A DNA stretch of 36,807 nt from an archaeon (GTDB lineage Archaea > Asgardarchaeota > Hermodarchaeia > Hermodarchaeales > Hermodarchaeaceae): NCBI GenBank assembly GCA_016550425.1, contig JABXGS010000121.1:1-36807 (forward strand). Reading direction: 5' to 3'. Positions 15,813 through 24,680 of this stretch are shown piece by piece. Below the pieces are notes generated by a model, which was not told the DNA's origin, did not search any database, and saw only the letters and a program-made list of their open reading frames with translations. The first letter of the stretch is position 1. Every line of letters starts with the position of its first letter. Position numbers and translations under genes: made by a program.

Positions 15813-18800
15813 ATGGACATCCACGTTAGGGGTGCACGTGAACACAACTTGAAAAACATCGATATCCAATTCGGTGATGGGCTTACGGTAGTTACCGGAG
15901 TTTCTGGGTCTGGAAAAACATCCTTGGTGTTTGACACAGTATACCATGAAGCCAATCGGCGATTCTTGGATGTTTTTTTGTACGGACGTGGAGGCCAACG
16001 GCTTAGCCCTGCGAACGTTGAGTCCATCACTGGTCTTGGTCCTGCTATTGCAGTTGGCCAGAATTTACTCAATCGCAATCCGGGATCCACTCTTGCCACC
16101 GCTTCAGGATTGCATCCATTTTTCCGATTACTCTATGCAAATTTTGGAATCCGCTATTGTTTACAGTGTGATGCACCGTTAGGAGTGCTAACTGAAGATG
16201 AAATAATTGAACAATTAACCATGTTATCTAAGAAAGAGTCACTGAAAGTGTATGCACCTCTATTGCAAAATGTCCTTGGAAGCCATAGAACACTCCTCGC
16301 TGCATTGGATGGAGAATTTGAGAAACACCAAATCATTGTAGATGGAACAGAATGGACCGGAAAACCATTAGATGCTTCAAAACCTCATTCCATTGAAATC
16401 GTTCTTGGATCAATCGATGCGAAATCATCAGTGAAAAAGATACGTGCGTTCACTCAGCAGGCAACTGCTTTGGGTTCTGGTGCAGTTCAGGTACAAGGAC
16501 AGCAATTGTCATTAAATCTAACGACGATGCAAATTTGCAGTAGTTGTGGAGAAGGATTTCGAGAGCTACGACCTACCCATTTCAACCAACCGTGTCCATA
16601 TTGCAAAAGGAAAGGGTGTGAACGATGTAAATGGACAGGTATGCATCCGCAGGCTGCTTCAGTTCGGTGGGAGGGTTTCCAATTACCCGAGTTGCTAGCA
16701 CTTTCGGTCGAAGAAGCTTGTGAACTCTTTAAGAACATGCCGTTCCCCACGACCGCTAAGCGTTTACATTCGGAGATTCAGCGACGCTTGGATGCATTAG
16801 AACAAGTTGGATTAGGGTATGTCTCGCTGAACCGAGCATCACCTACTCTTTCACGTGGTGAATCCCAACGAGTACGTCTAGCGATATCATTGTCTAGTCG
16901 ATTGGAAGATATCATCCATGTCTTGGATGAACCAACGATTGGGCAGCATCCTGCAGATATTGCCCGGCTTCTTCCAGCATTTCGAGATTTAGCGGGTCCA
17001 GTGATTTTTGTTGAACATGAGCGAGTTGCTGCTGCGGCAGCTGATCATGCCATTGATTTAGGACCGGGGGCTGGAAAAAGTGGCGGAGAAATTGTCTTCA
17101 ACGGGTCTCCTGCTGAATTGTGGCTCGCTGATACTGCAACAGGACAATACTTCAGTCTCCGCGAACGAGTCACAACTCCAAAGCTACGCCCTAAGCCGGA
17201 CAGCTTCATTACAATCAAAAAAGCCAACAAACATAATCTGAAGAATATTCAGGTTTCAATTCCCTTGAAAAGACTTACCGTGATTTCAGGAGTATCCGGT
17301 TCTGGTAAAAGCACCCTTGTTGAGTATGTCTTAGTTCCCTCGCTTTCCAAAAAGGAAGCTATTGGATGTGAGGAAATTGAAGGACCAATCATCAAACCAG
17401 TCTTAGTGGATCAAAGCCCGATCGGTCGAAATCCACGCTCAAATCCAGCGACATATACAAAGCTAGCGGATATTATCCGTGATCTCTTTGCGGAAGCAAC
17501 CGGCTTATCAAGGTCGCATTTTTCGTTTAATCGTCCTGAGGGCGCTTGTCCTGTCTGTAAGGGTATTGGTGCCAGTGAAGTGAAAATGCAATATCTCCCA
17601 TCGATTTGGTTGCCTTGTGAGGGTTGTACTGGACAACGGTTTAGCCCCGAAGTGCTTTCTGCCCATGTTGAATTTAATGGTGAACAACTCAATATTGCGG
17701 ATTTCTATGCCCTCCCAATTGCTGAAATCGATGAGAAACTCAGCAAATCGAGATACCTCACTCCTGCGAAACGGGAAGCCGCACAGCGTATTCTCGAAGC
17801 CCTCATGGATGTGGGGCTGGGATATTTAGAACTTGGTCAACCGTCTCCCACACTTTCAGGAGGAGAGGCCCAACGTATCAAACTCACTAAGTATCTAGGG
17901 CGAAACAGGCTAACGAACCAACTCCTTGTGCTTGATGAACCTTCTACTGGACTCCATCCCAAAGATCTCAACGGACTCTTGGCTGTATTAGATCGGTTGG
18001 TTCAACATGGAGCAACAATTGTCGTTGTTGAGCATAATACCGATTTCATGCGGGCTGCCGATTGGATTATTGACCTTGGACCAGGTGCCGGACCTCGGGG
18101 AGGTGAGGTTCTCTACGAGGGGGAACCAGCTCAGCTTGAATCAGTTGACTCCTCTTTGACTGGACAGACGTTGAAGACTGAGACTAAAGTACACCCACGA
18201 AAAACTGCCAAGAAAAAAGTTCGAGACCAAGTACCAGTAATTAAAATACGAAACGCACGGGTAAATAACTTGAAAGGAATTGATGTCGATATTCCAAAAG
18301 ACTCTCTGACCGTGGTGACGGGAGTTTCAGGTTCTGGCAAATCGAGTTTGGTTCAAGATATCTTGCAAGCGGAAGCACGACGGAGATACTTAGAGACGCT
18401 TTCAATGTATGAACGCCAAGGCATCCGTGAAGGAGCTGAAGCAATTGTCGATTCAATTATGGGACTTGGTGTTACACTAACTGTTACTGCGCACCGAGCC
18501 CACCTTTGGAGTCAAATTCCCCAATTTACTCGACGAAATAGTGTGGGGGAGTTAACAGAAATTAGTGCTCATCTAGCCAACCTTTTTTCAGCTTTGGGAA
18601 AACGCCGATGCATGAAATGCGGTGCTGACATGCAACGTGATGACCAATGGCAATGCCCTGAATGTCACGTCACTGCTCAGATTGCGAAGCCCCAGCATTT
18701 TTCTTCAGCCCATTGGGTAAGCTCCTGTGAGAAGTGTGATGGGTTAGGAATTTTACGCCTCCCCCAGCCTGAGAAGCTCATTATAAATCCGGAGAAACCA

Positions 18801-20741
18801 CTTTGCGCGGGGGCGATGTATTCACCTGGTTACTGGCCTAAGACCTACCTCTGTAAAGATCAGCCCATAATCTCCGAATTAGGGAAGCGATATGGATTTG
18901 ACCCCTTCAAAACACCCTGGAACAAAATGTCAAAAGAGGCTCAAGATGTTTTCTTTTACGGAGATGGCGAAACCTATCATTTCACATACATCAGTAAATC
19001 CACCGGGCGCTGGAAAGGAAAAGAAAGACAAACCAAGTGGAAGTGGAAAGGATTCTACCAAGATGAGAGCTGGCTATTCCACTATGATATCCATGGAACA
19101 TACACAAAGGAGGTTACCTGCCCCGAATGTCAAGGTGCAGGTTTGCACCCAGAATTTCTCGCGGTCACCCTTGAAGGAAAGAATATATTTGAACTCAGTG
19201 AACTCCCTCTAACTCAGCTGGAATCAATTCTTTCTCAACTTCCTCCGATTCCCGATGATATTCCGCTGGTTGAAACAAGCCTTGCAACCATTCATCGCCG
19301 TTTACGATTCTTGCGCCAAGTTGGAATAGGCTATCTGCATTTGAACCGGCCCATAGGTACATTATCAGTAGGTGAAGCCCAACGCATTCAACTAGCAAGT
19401 CTCTTAGGAAGTGACCTAACCTCGATAACGATTCTCGTCGATGAACCTTCAAGAGGTATGCATCCATCCGAGCTAGAAGCACTCCTTGAAGCCTTACAGG
19501 AACTCCGAGATGAAGGCAATACAATAATCGTTGTCGAACATGATCTCCTCCTTATTCGAGCTGCGGATCATGTGATTGATTTGGGACCAAAAGCTGGAGC
19601 ACTTGGGGGAGAAGTTGTCGCAGAAGGAACTCCATCCGATATTATTCAAGCAAACACAATTACCGGAAAATGGTTACGTAGCGAAAATGTTCGGTCTGGC
19701 TCACTAGAAAAGGGTCTAATACAATGGATGGATACGAGTCGAAGATGGCTACCTCAAAATTGGATGACTGTGAAAGGTGCTTGTGAAAATAATTTGAAAG
19801 GCAGCGAAGTCAGATTTCCACTCAATGCATTTACAGGTGTCTGTGGTGTCTCTGGTTCTGGGAAAAGTACACTCCTCATTGATACTGTGGGTCGAGCACT
19901 CTTCAAACAACTCCATTCATCGTCCTTTGCGCGAGAGCCTCTTGAACCGGGTGCCCATGATTCCATAACAGGTCAGCCAAAGCGTTGTATTATTGTAGAC
20001 CAGTCCCGGCGGGGTATTCGGAGCCCAGCAAGTTTCCTTAATCTATTAAAGCCTATGGCGAAGATTTTCATTGAAAGTGATGATGCTCAAGCCTTAGGAC
20101 TAGGCGAAAAGGATCTTACAGGTGGCTGTTCAGCTTGTAAGGGAAGGGGAATGCTGAGACTTGACATGGGGTTTCTACCAAATGAACTAGTGGAATGTGA
20201 AACTTGCAGAGGTACTGGATATCGACCCGAAGCATGGAATGTACATGTTAGGGGAATTACTCTCCCTGAACTCAATCAACTGACACTAGACGAAATCTAT
20301 GAACAGTTCAAGGATGAATCACAGATCGCGAATTCACTTAAACTAGCGAAAGAAGTAGGGTTAGGATATCTAGTGTGGAATCAGCGAAGCTATACATTAT
20401 CAGGAGGAGAGATTCAACGACTCAAAATTGCCAAGGAGCTCCAAACGAAAACCAAGGAACCAACTCTTTACATTCTGGATGAACCATCGGTTGGTCTTCA
20501 CATGGAAGATGTCGCCCAACTGATTACCGTCTTGCATAGACTCGTTGATGCTGGACACACCGTGATCGTCGTAGAACATCACCCCCATATTCTAGCAGCA
20601 TGTGATTGGATTGTTGAGCTGGGACCTGGAGGTGGCCCTGATGGAGGAAAAATTATCGCAGAAGGCCCCCCAGAGGCTGTAGCAGAATCTGATACGCCAA
20701 CTGCCCCATATCTTCGAGAAATTCTGGAGGGAAAAGAATGA
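15813..20741 (+). CDS. Tandem double UvrA-like ATPase with four ABC modules
   Basis: 1642 residues, about twice part of the usual 940-residue UvrA. Four Walker A motifs GVSGSGK(S/T) lie at about 29, 493, 837 and 1345. The ABC signatures are LSRGE 346, LSGGE 681, LSVGE 1184 and LSGGE 1529, and the Walker B/D-loops are DEPTIGQHP, DEPSTGLHP, DEPSRGMHP and DEPSVGLHM. Each unit's second module has the UvrA zinc insert (C579, C582, C602, C605; C1439, C1442, C1462, C1465). Unit 1 has a UvrB-binding-like region (about 121-240, LKVYAPLLQNVLGSHRTLL) but its insertion domain is missing between CPYC and ERCKWTG. Unit 2 lacks the UvrB-binding region but has an insertion domain (about 985-1100). UvrA finds DNA damage; here a built-in heterodimer is inferred. 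No uvrB or uvrC in the window. Confidence 0.9.
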   Translation: MDIHVRGAREHNLKNIDIQFGDGLTVVTGVSGSGKTSLVFDTVYHEANRRFLDVFLYGRGGQRLSPANVESITGLGPAIAVGQNLLNRNPGSTLATASGLHPFFRLLYANFGIRYCLQCDAPLGVLTEDEIIEQLTMLSKKESLKVYAPLLQNVLGSHRTLLAALDGEFEKHQIIVDGTEWTGKPLDASKPHSIEIVLGSIDAKSSVKKIRAFTQQATALGSGAVQVQGQQLSLNLTTMQICSSCGEGFRELRPTHFNQPCPYCKRKGCERCKWTGMHPQAASVRWEGFQLPELLALSVEEACELFKNMPFPTTAKRLHSEIQRRLDALEQVGLGYVSLNRASPTLSRGESQRVRLAISLSSRLEDIIHVLDEPTIGQHPADIARLLPAFRDLAGPVIFVEHERVAAAAADHAIDLGPGAGKSGGEIVFNGSPAELWLADTATGQYFSLRERVTTPKLRPKPDSFITIKKANKHNLKNIQVSIPLKRLTVISGVSGSGKSTLVEYVLVPSLSKKEAIGCEEIEGPIIKPVLVDQSPIGRNPRSNPATYTKLADIIRDLFAEATGLSRSHFSFNRPEGACPVCKGIGASEVKMQYLPSIWLPCEGCTGQRFSPEVLSAHVEFNGEQLNIADFYALPIAEIDEKLSKSRYLTPAKREAAQRILEALMDVGLGYLELGQPSPTLSGGEAQRIKLTKYLGRNRLTNQLLVLDEPSTGLHPKDLNGLLAVLDRLVQHGATIVVVEHNTDFMRAADWIIDLGPGAGPRGGEVLYEGEPAQLESVDSSLTGQTLKTETKVHPRKTAKKKVRDQVPVIKIRNARVNNLKGIDVDIPKDSLTVVTGVSGSGKSSLVQDILQAEARRRYLETLSMYERQGIREGAEAIVDSIMGLGVTLTVTAHRAHLWSQIPQFTRRNSVGELTEISAHLANLFSALGKRRCMKCGADMQRDDQWQCPECHVTAQIAKPQHFSSAHWVSSCEKCDGLGILRLPQPEKLIINPEKPLCAGAMYSPGYWPKTYLCKDQPIISELGKRYGFDPFKTPWNKMSKEAQDVFFYGDGETYHFTYISKSTGRWKGKERQTKWKWKGFYQDESWLFHYDIHGTYTKEVTCPECQGAGLHPEFLAVTLEGKNIFELSELPLTQLESILSQLPPIPDDIPLVETSLATIHRRLRFLRQVGIGYLHLNRPIGTLSVGEAQRIQLASLLGSDLTSITILVDEPSRGMHPSELEALLEALQELRDEGNTIIVVEHDLLLIRAADHVIDLGPKAGALGGEVVAEGTPSDIIQANTITGKWLRSENVRSGSLEKGLIQWMDTSRRWLPQNWMTVKGACENNLKGSEVRFPLNAFTGVCGVSGSGKSTLLIDTVGRALFKQLHSSSFAREPLEPGAHDSITGQPKRCIIVDQSRRGIRSPASFLNLLKPMAKIFIESDDAQALGLGEKDLTGGCSACKGRGMLRLDMGFLPNELVECETCRGTGYRPEAWNVHVRGITLPELNQLTLDEIYEQFKDESQIANSLKLAKEVGLGYLVWNQRSYTLSGGEIQRLKIAKELQTKTKEPTLYILDEPSVGLHMEDVAQLITVLHRLVDAGHTVIVVEHHPHILAACDWIVELGPGGGPDGGKIIAEGPPEAVAESDTPTAPYLREILEGKE

Positions 20742-21781
20742 CTTGGATACCGCTTCTCCTTGCAGATCCTTCGCCAAGTCTGCGCCTTCTGGTGCTTCGC
20801 GATTTATTACACCGTTCCAAATCAGATCCTGAAGTTGAAGAGTTACGAAAACTCCAACCCAATGATCCACGTGTGCAAGCTTTCCTCGCCCTGCAGGACA
20901 AGGATGGTTCTTTCAGACCTGGTGAAGGCGGTGGAGCTGTCTTGGGACGTATTCGAATGACCGCCCAAGCGCTGATGGGATTAGGATATTTCGGGATTGA
21001 TTCTAAGCATCCAGCAATCAAACGTGGAGCAGAATTCCTCTTTTCCCAACAGCAAGCTGATGGCGCATTCCCACTAATCACACAGGGTGCCGTGCTTGAT
21101 GGTGCTCGATCTGCTGACGTTAAATATCATGCAATACCCGTTCAGACAGCTTTACCACTATTAGGACTAGCATGGGCGGGATACGCCACTGATAGACGTG
21201 CAGAAGCCGCTTATGAATGGTTACTCCAAGAAGAACTCCCTGATGGTGGCTGGCCCTCTGGTCGGCATAGGGATAAACTCATTTTTGCTGCCGGTTATCG
21301 ACGATTACCCCACTCAAAATTTGGATGTCGTACTAATACCACTGCTGCTGTGAGTGCTTTAGCGTTACATCCGTCGCGAAGAAGAAGTGAACCAGCTCGC
21401 CGCGGATTGGATAAACTTCTGGCGCAAGAACAGCGCCAAGCCCATACGCTAGGTTTTGAAGTCGCCCGTATTGTGGGCGCTGAACCCCCACGAGGTGGCT
21501 TTACGTATTTCAAACGATACGATGTAGGACAGATGCTTGATTTATCCTGGCGGATTGGAGCGAACCTCGACGATCCACGTGTTGCAGAAAACGTGAAATT
21601 TGTCAAAGATTTGCAGGGACCTTATGGTCTTTGGAAGTACGAACGTTATCCCGAATTATCTCACTGGGTCACATTTGACCTACTTCGCTCCTTAACAAGG
21701 CTAGACCAAGAAAGTGACTGGCTAAGTAAGGAACCCCGAACACCCTTCCAAACGTATCCGAAGAAACCTCGTCGATTTTAG
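20738..21781 (+). CDS. Alpha-alpha toroid (squalene cyclase/prenyltransferase-fold) protein
   Basis: 347 residues, soluble. Several toroid repeats with QW-like motifs are visible: FLALQDKDGSFRPG, FLFSQQQADGAFPL, WLLQEELPDGGWPSG and VKDLQGPYGLWKY, each a helix followed by a Q...DG.W turn. The N-terminus (LLADPSPSLRLLVLRDLLHR) resembles a HEAT-like helical pair found before such toroids in archaeal proteins annotated as squalene-cyclase-like. I see no DxDD or DxDDTA cyclase acid motif, so terpene cyclisation is unlikely; ligand or protein binding is more probable. Its ATG overlaps the UvrA-like stop in ATGA, with GGAGGG upstream, so the two are translationally coupled and likely work together. 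Confidence 0.8.
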   Translation: MTWIPLLLADPSPSLRLLVLRDLLHRSKSDPEVEELRKLQPNDPRVQAFLALQDKDGSFRPGEGGGAVLGRIRMTAQALMGLGYFGIDSKHPAIKRGAEFLFSQQQADGAFPLITQGAVLDGARSADVKYHAIPVQTALPLLGLAWAGYATDRRAEAAYEWLLQEELPDGGWPSGRHRDKLIFAAGYRRLPHSKFGCRTNTTAAVSALALHPSRRRSEPARRGLDKLLAQEQRQAHTLGFEVARIVGAEPPRGGFTYFKRYDVGQMLDLSWRIGANLDDPRVAENVKFVKDLQGPYGLWKYERYPELSHWVTFDLLRSLTRLDQESDWLSKEPRTPFQTYPKKPRRF

Positions 21782-21846
21782 GAAAAATTGAATCATACTG
21801 GAATTCGAATTGAGTTCATATATCTCATCAGTAGAAAAGGAGTGGA

Positions 21847-22413
21847 CTAAGGACTCGTAGTGTCCAGGGTTTTGTGCAGAATTTCCTTCGTAAAGGCTTT
21901 TACGTTTTCTAAATCTTTGGTATCTGGGTGCATTTTTAATTCTAGTTGATATTCTTTCCATTCTTCATCGTCAACAATGATTTCTTTATGGATAAATACC
22001 TCAATCGGTCCAGAAGCGGCACCCATGCAGTGAAAATATCCTAGGAAATCAATTTCCTTTTGCTGACATGTACGTTCAAATGTGGGGACGCACCTACCTG
22101 CCCAATTTTCGAAAAGTGCTTTTCGCCTAGCAGTGTCTTCCGGTGTATAGGTTGCATGGGTGAAAAAGCCTGCAAGTTTGAACCTAGGATTATGAGGGAG
22201 CTTTTCTAAGAACCGTTTAAATGGACGCGCAAGATCTGTATCCTGACAGGCTGAACCAACAAAAATCAGGTCATATTTTTTTAGCTCATCAACTACGATT
22301 TTCTGGATCGGTTTAATTTCAGCTTCATTCTTGCTTGATGCCACTTCGTGTATTTTTTGAGCTATTTGCTTTGTATTCCCGGTTTCACTATAGTAGCCAA
22401 CAAGAATTTTCAT
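21847..22413 (-). CDS. Flavodoxin-like protein
   Basis: 188 residues from the ATG at 22413; the open frame extends 29 residues further, but those overlap the end of the preceding gene and lie outside the fold. The FMN phosphate loop is YYSETGNTKQIAQKIHEV (about 6-23), matching (S/T)xTGNT. DLIFVGSACQDTDLARPFKRF and LAGFFTHATYTPE are the second and third flavin-side loops. The C-terminal part has EKEIDFLGYFHCMG-type sequence. It would carry one- or two-electron equivalents for an unknown partner. It follows the ANT-like gene by 44 bases on the same strand and could belong to the AlkZ-like operon. Confidence 0.85.
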   Translation of the reverse strand: MKILVGYYSETGNTKQIAQKIHEVASSKNEAEIKPIQKIVVDELKKYDLIFVGSACQDTDLARPFKRFLEKLPHNPRFKLAGFFTHATYTPEDTARRKALFENWAGRCVPTFERTCQQKEIDFLGYFHCMGAASGPIEVFIHKEIIVDDEEWKEYQLELKMHPDTKDLENVKAFTKEILHKTLDTTSP

Positions 22414-22457
22414 GAAGGCACATGCAAGTTGCACGTTAATAAATCCCCACAGTTTGG

Positions 22458-23384
22458 CTAGTCGTTGGGTCCTTGATCCCAATATGCTGCATCTACCCAC
22501 CGACTAGCGAACTGATCGGCATCTTTAGGATAAGTAAAATCTAATTTTTCAGCAACCTCTTTGGCCATCCACCGAAACAGTTGCATCGTATTTGCGAGGG
22601 CCTGCCAGACATCCTCTTCATCATAATGTGCAAAAACTCCTCTTAATTCTGCGATAATCCGAGGATCTGCCCATCGTTCCATGAAGCGTCCGCGGAACCA
22701 AGTGTCGTAGCCGTGGAAGTGAACGAGGCGAGCATGCCATTCAATCATTGGTAAAAGGCACCGTCCCTTCATGAAGCAATCGAGACAAGCTTTCCCTTCC
22801 CATAGTTCACCACGTCGGATTTTCTTTGCGGCCCATACAGTATGATACCAGAAATCCTTGACGCGTTCAAGATATTCATGTTCTGTGGGAGGACCTGCTT
22901 TCGGTATTTTGATAGCCTTGTATTCCTTGAGAAAATTAGTCATTAGTTTGTCTTTGTCAATAAGTACTCGAATTCCCCGACCAATTACGTTTGCAGTCTC
23001 TTCAACAAGTTCGGGTGTAATCCCATTCTTTTTGGCTTTAAGCATTAGTTCAAATGGGTCAACCGCAAAATCCACGTCTAAGCCATTATTGTATAAAACC
23101 CGTCGTTCGTAGCTTTCGCCTGACCCTCCCGCAGTTGGTTCAATGAAGGTTATTACCGGATTACCAAATTTGTTTACCCAATCTTCTGAATCAATGAGTT
23201 TGCCAGGATCTGTAGAAAAGATTACGATATCGAGATCCGACCACTGATCCGCGGGTGCCATCTTTCGCGCTCGAGATCCAACAACCATGGCAAGACGGAT
23301 ATGGTCTTGAGTTTTTGCCCACTTGGTGAACTGTGTTTCGACATGTTTATAGAATTTTGATGTTTCTTCCTTTGTTAAAATCAT
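22458..23384 (-). CDS. ANT(6)-type aminoglycoside/streptomycin adenylyltransferase-like nucleotidyltransferase
   Basis: 308 residues, close to the family's usual 285-300. The polymerase-beta-type active site is intact: GSRAR at 36-40, SDLDIVIF with D50 and D52, and the third acid in YNNGLDVDFAVDP (D103/D105). The C-terminal helical domain has FWYHTVWAAKKIRRGELWEG and LLPMIEWHARL, typical of the streptomycin adenylyltransferase (AadK/ANT(6)) family. Archaeal members are widespread and need not act on aminoglycosides; they could modify other small molecules or RNA. Its ATG overlaps the stop of the AlkZ-like gene in ATGA (23381-23384), so both are translated together, which suggests related jobs. 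Confidence 0.85.
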   Translation of the reverse strand: MILTKEETSKFYKHVETQFTKWAKTQDHIRLAMVVGSRARKMAPADQWSDLDIVIFSTDPGKLIDSEDWVNKFGNPVITFIEPTAGGSGESYERRVLYNNGLDVDFAVDPFELMLKAKKNGITPELVEETANVIGRGIRVLIDKDKLMTNFLKEYKAIKIPKAGPPTEHEYLERVKDFWYHTVWAAKKIRRGELWEGKACLDCFMKGRCLLPMIEWHARLVHFHGYDTWFRGRFMERWADPRIIAELRGVFAHYDEEDVWQALANTMQLFRWMAKEVAEKLDFTYPKDADQFASRWVDAAYWDQGPND

Positions 23385-24535
23385 TTCATCACCTTCACAT
23401 CAGAATCGATGTCAAAATATTTTCCCAACCTTTGTGTCTCGGCTTCTACCTCTTCGAGCTGCGATTTTGTGAGAGTTCTAAACGGTTCTGCGGTGATAGT
23501 AATTTTCTTTGCTGTGCGTTTCTGTTTCCAAGTTCCAATCGCCGTTCCGTCTTGCAGTATAACTGGGGCAATCCAAGCGGCTTTTTTGAATACAAGCTTA
23601 TAGTGAGCTTTATCAACGATGTGGACTTTATTTTTGTGCCCGAGGAGAAAGACATCAAAGTGCGAGAGGAGCCGCAGTGGACGAGAATCAGTCGTCGTAT
23701 TGATGAGAGCATCCAAGTCTGATTGGGGAATCCAATGTGGTTTCCCATTTACTGTGATTTGGGCTAGTTGAGAGAGGTTTCGTTCCCAAATTGCTTTAAT
23801 TGGTGTCATTTTGAGACCCGACCATGCAGCGAAATCTTGTGGCGTGGCAGGCCCATAGCATTTGAGGAAGTATAGTAAGATCGTATTTTCCGCAGGTTCC
23901 TTCTCCAAAAACGGTTGTTTGTCAAGCCATTGTTCGGTGAGAACCAATGTTGCTTTACCTTCTAAATCTGGACCAAAGCAAACTTTGCCCTCATAAGCTA
24001 GAAGCTTTGTTACGATATAATAGCCAGTATCAACCCACGGTCGGGCTTCTGGACCCACTTCCTCGGCAACAATATTAGCCACTTCATCTCGAGTTGCTGG
24101 ACCTGCTGCGAGAGCCTTTGTAACTGCGGATAGGATAGCTTCGAAATCGTGTTGTGATGGATCAAACTTAGCTACTTCACCAAACTCTCGAATCCCCCGT
24201 TTCGCGAGCCATTTTTTGTGTCTGGGAATTCGTGGTTCAATTATTGCTTTCAGGTAGGCTGGAAACTGGGATGTTGGAAGGTAATGAGCAGTTCCACGCA
24301 TACACCACGTTCGCACAAGGGTTTTTGTGGTCCAAAGAGCAGTGTTGACATCTTCAGGTTTTAGGTCTTGAATTCGTGACCAGAGTTGAAGGCTTGCGGC
24401 TTTTGGCATTTGCGCTTGGATGCCACACACCTGAGTGGCAACCAAGTCAATATCCTTCTTACTCGCTCTTTGGGTGAGAAATTGTTGATCCATTCGGAAT
24501 CCATTCACCTGCGCCTGTGTGATTTCAATGGTCAT
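23381..24535 (-). CDS. AlkZ/YcaQ-family (HTH_42, winged-helix) DNA glycosylase-like protein
   Basis: 384 residues. Family marks are visible: the N-terminal helix with the QxQ motif, Q40-A-Q42 in CGIQAQMPKAASLQLWSRI; RTWCMRGTAHYLP (about 91-103); and the winged-helix tandem containing LLYFLKCYGPATPQDFAAWS and PLRLLSHFDVFLLGHKNK. In Streptomyces AlkZ and E. coli YcaQ these enzymes excise interstrand crosslinks or bulky alkyl adducts, using a QxQ or QxD motif. This protein has the QxQ (AlkZ-type) pair, so an active glycosylase is plausible. It has a GAGGT ribosome site and an ATGA overlap with the ANT-like gene downstream. It is convergent with the tandem UvrA/toroid pair. Confidence 0.83.
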   Translation of the reverse strand: MTIEITQAQVNGFRMDQQFLTQRASKKDIDLVATQVCGIQAQMPKAASLQLWSRIQDLKPEDVNTALWTTKTLVRTWCMRGTAHYLPTSQFPAYLKAIIEPRIPRHKKWLAKRGIREFGEVAKFDPSQHDFEAILSAVTKALAAGPATRDEVANIVAEEVGPEARPWVDTGYYIVTKLLAYEGKVCFGPDLEGKATLVLTEQWLDKQPFLEKEPAENTILLYFLKCYGPATPQDFAAWSGLKMTPIKAIWERNLSQLAQITVNGKPHWIPQSDLDALINTTTDSRPLRLLSHFDVFLLGHKNKVHIVDKAHYKLVFKKAAWIAPVILQDGTAIGTWKQKRTAKKITITAEPFRTLTKSQLEEVEAETQRLGKYFDIDSDVKVMK

Positions 24536-24680
24536 TTTGGAACCTCAGAAAAGGCAATTCATAGACCGTAGACTTCTGGAATTCAAAGATTTTGTGTTAT
24601 TCTACATCTTTATGAATGGAGCAACTTTTATTGTAGACGAAACGCTATTATGAAACCTATCAAAGGTTTTGTGAATAGCC

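Noticed and set aside
15776..16099. Antisense open frames over the UvrA-like gene
   Set aside because: They mirror conserved ABC-module codons and have no start signals.
20738..21781. Toroid protein as an active terpene cyclase
   Set aside because: I see no DxDD or equivalent acidic motif; only the structural QW-like repeats are present.
22414..22500. A 29-residue N-terminal extension of the flavodoxin
   Set aside because: It overlaps the preceding coding region and adds nothing to the flavodoxin fold; the fold starts at the ATG at 22413.
22458..23384. Calling the nucleotidyltransferase an acquired aminoglycoside resistance gene
   Set aside because: Family membership alone does not give the substrate; archaeal ribosome targets and the coupling to a glycosylase gene argue for another role.
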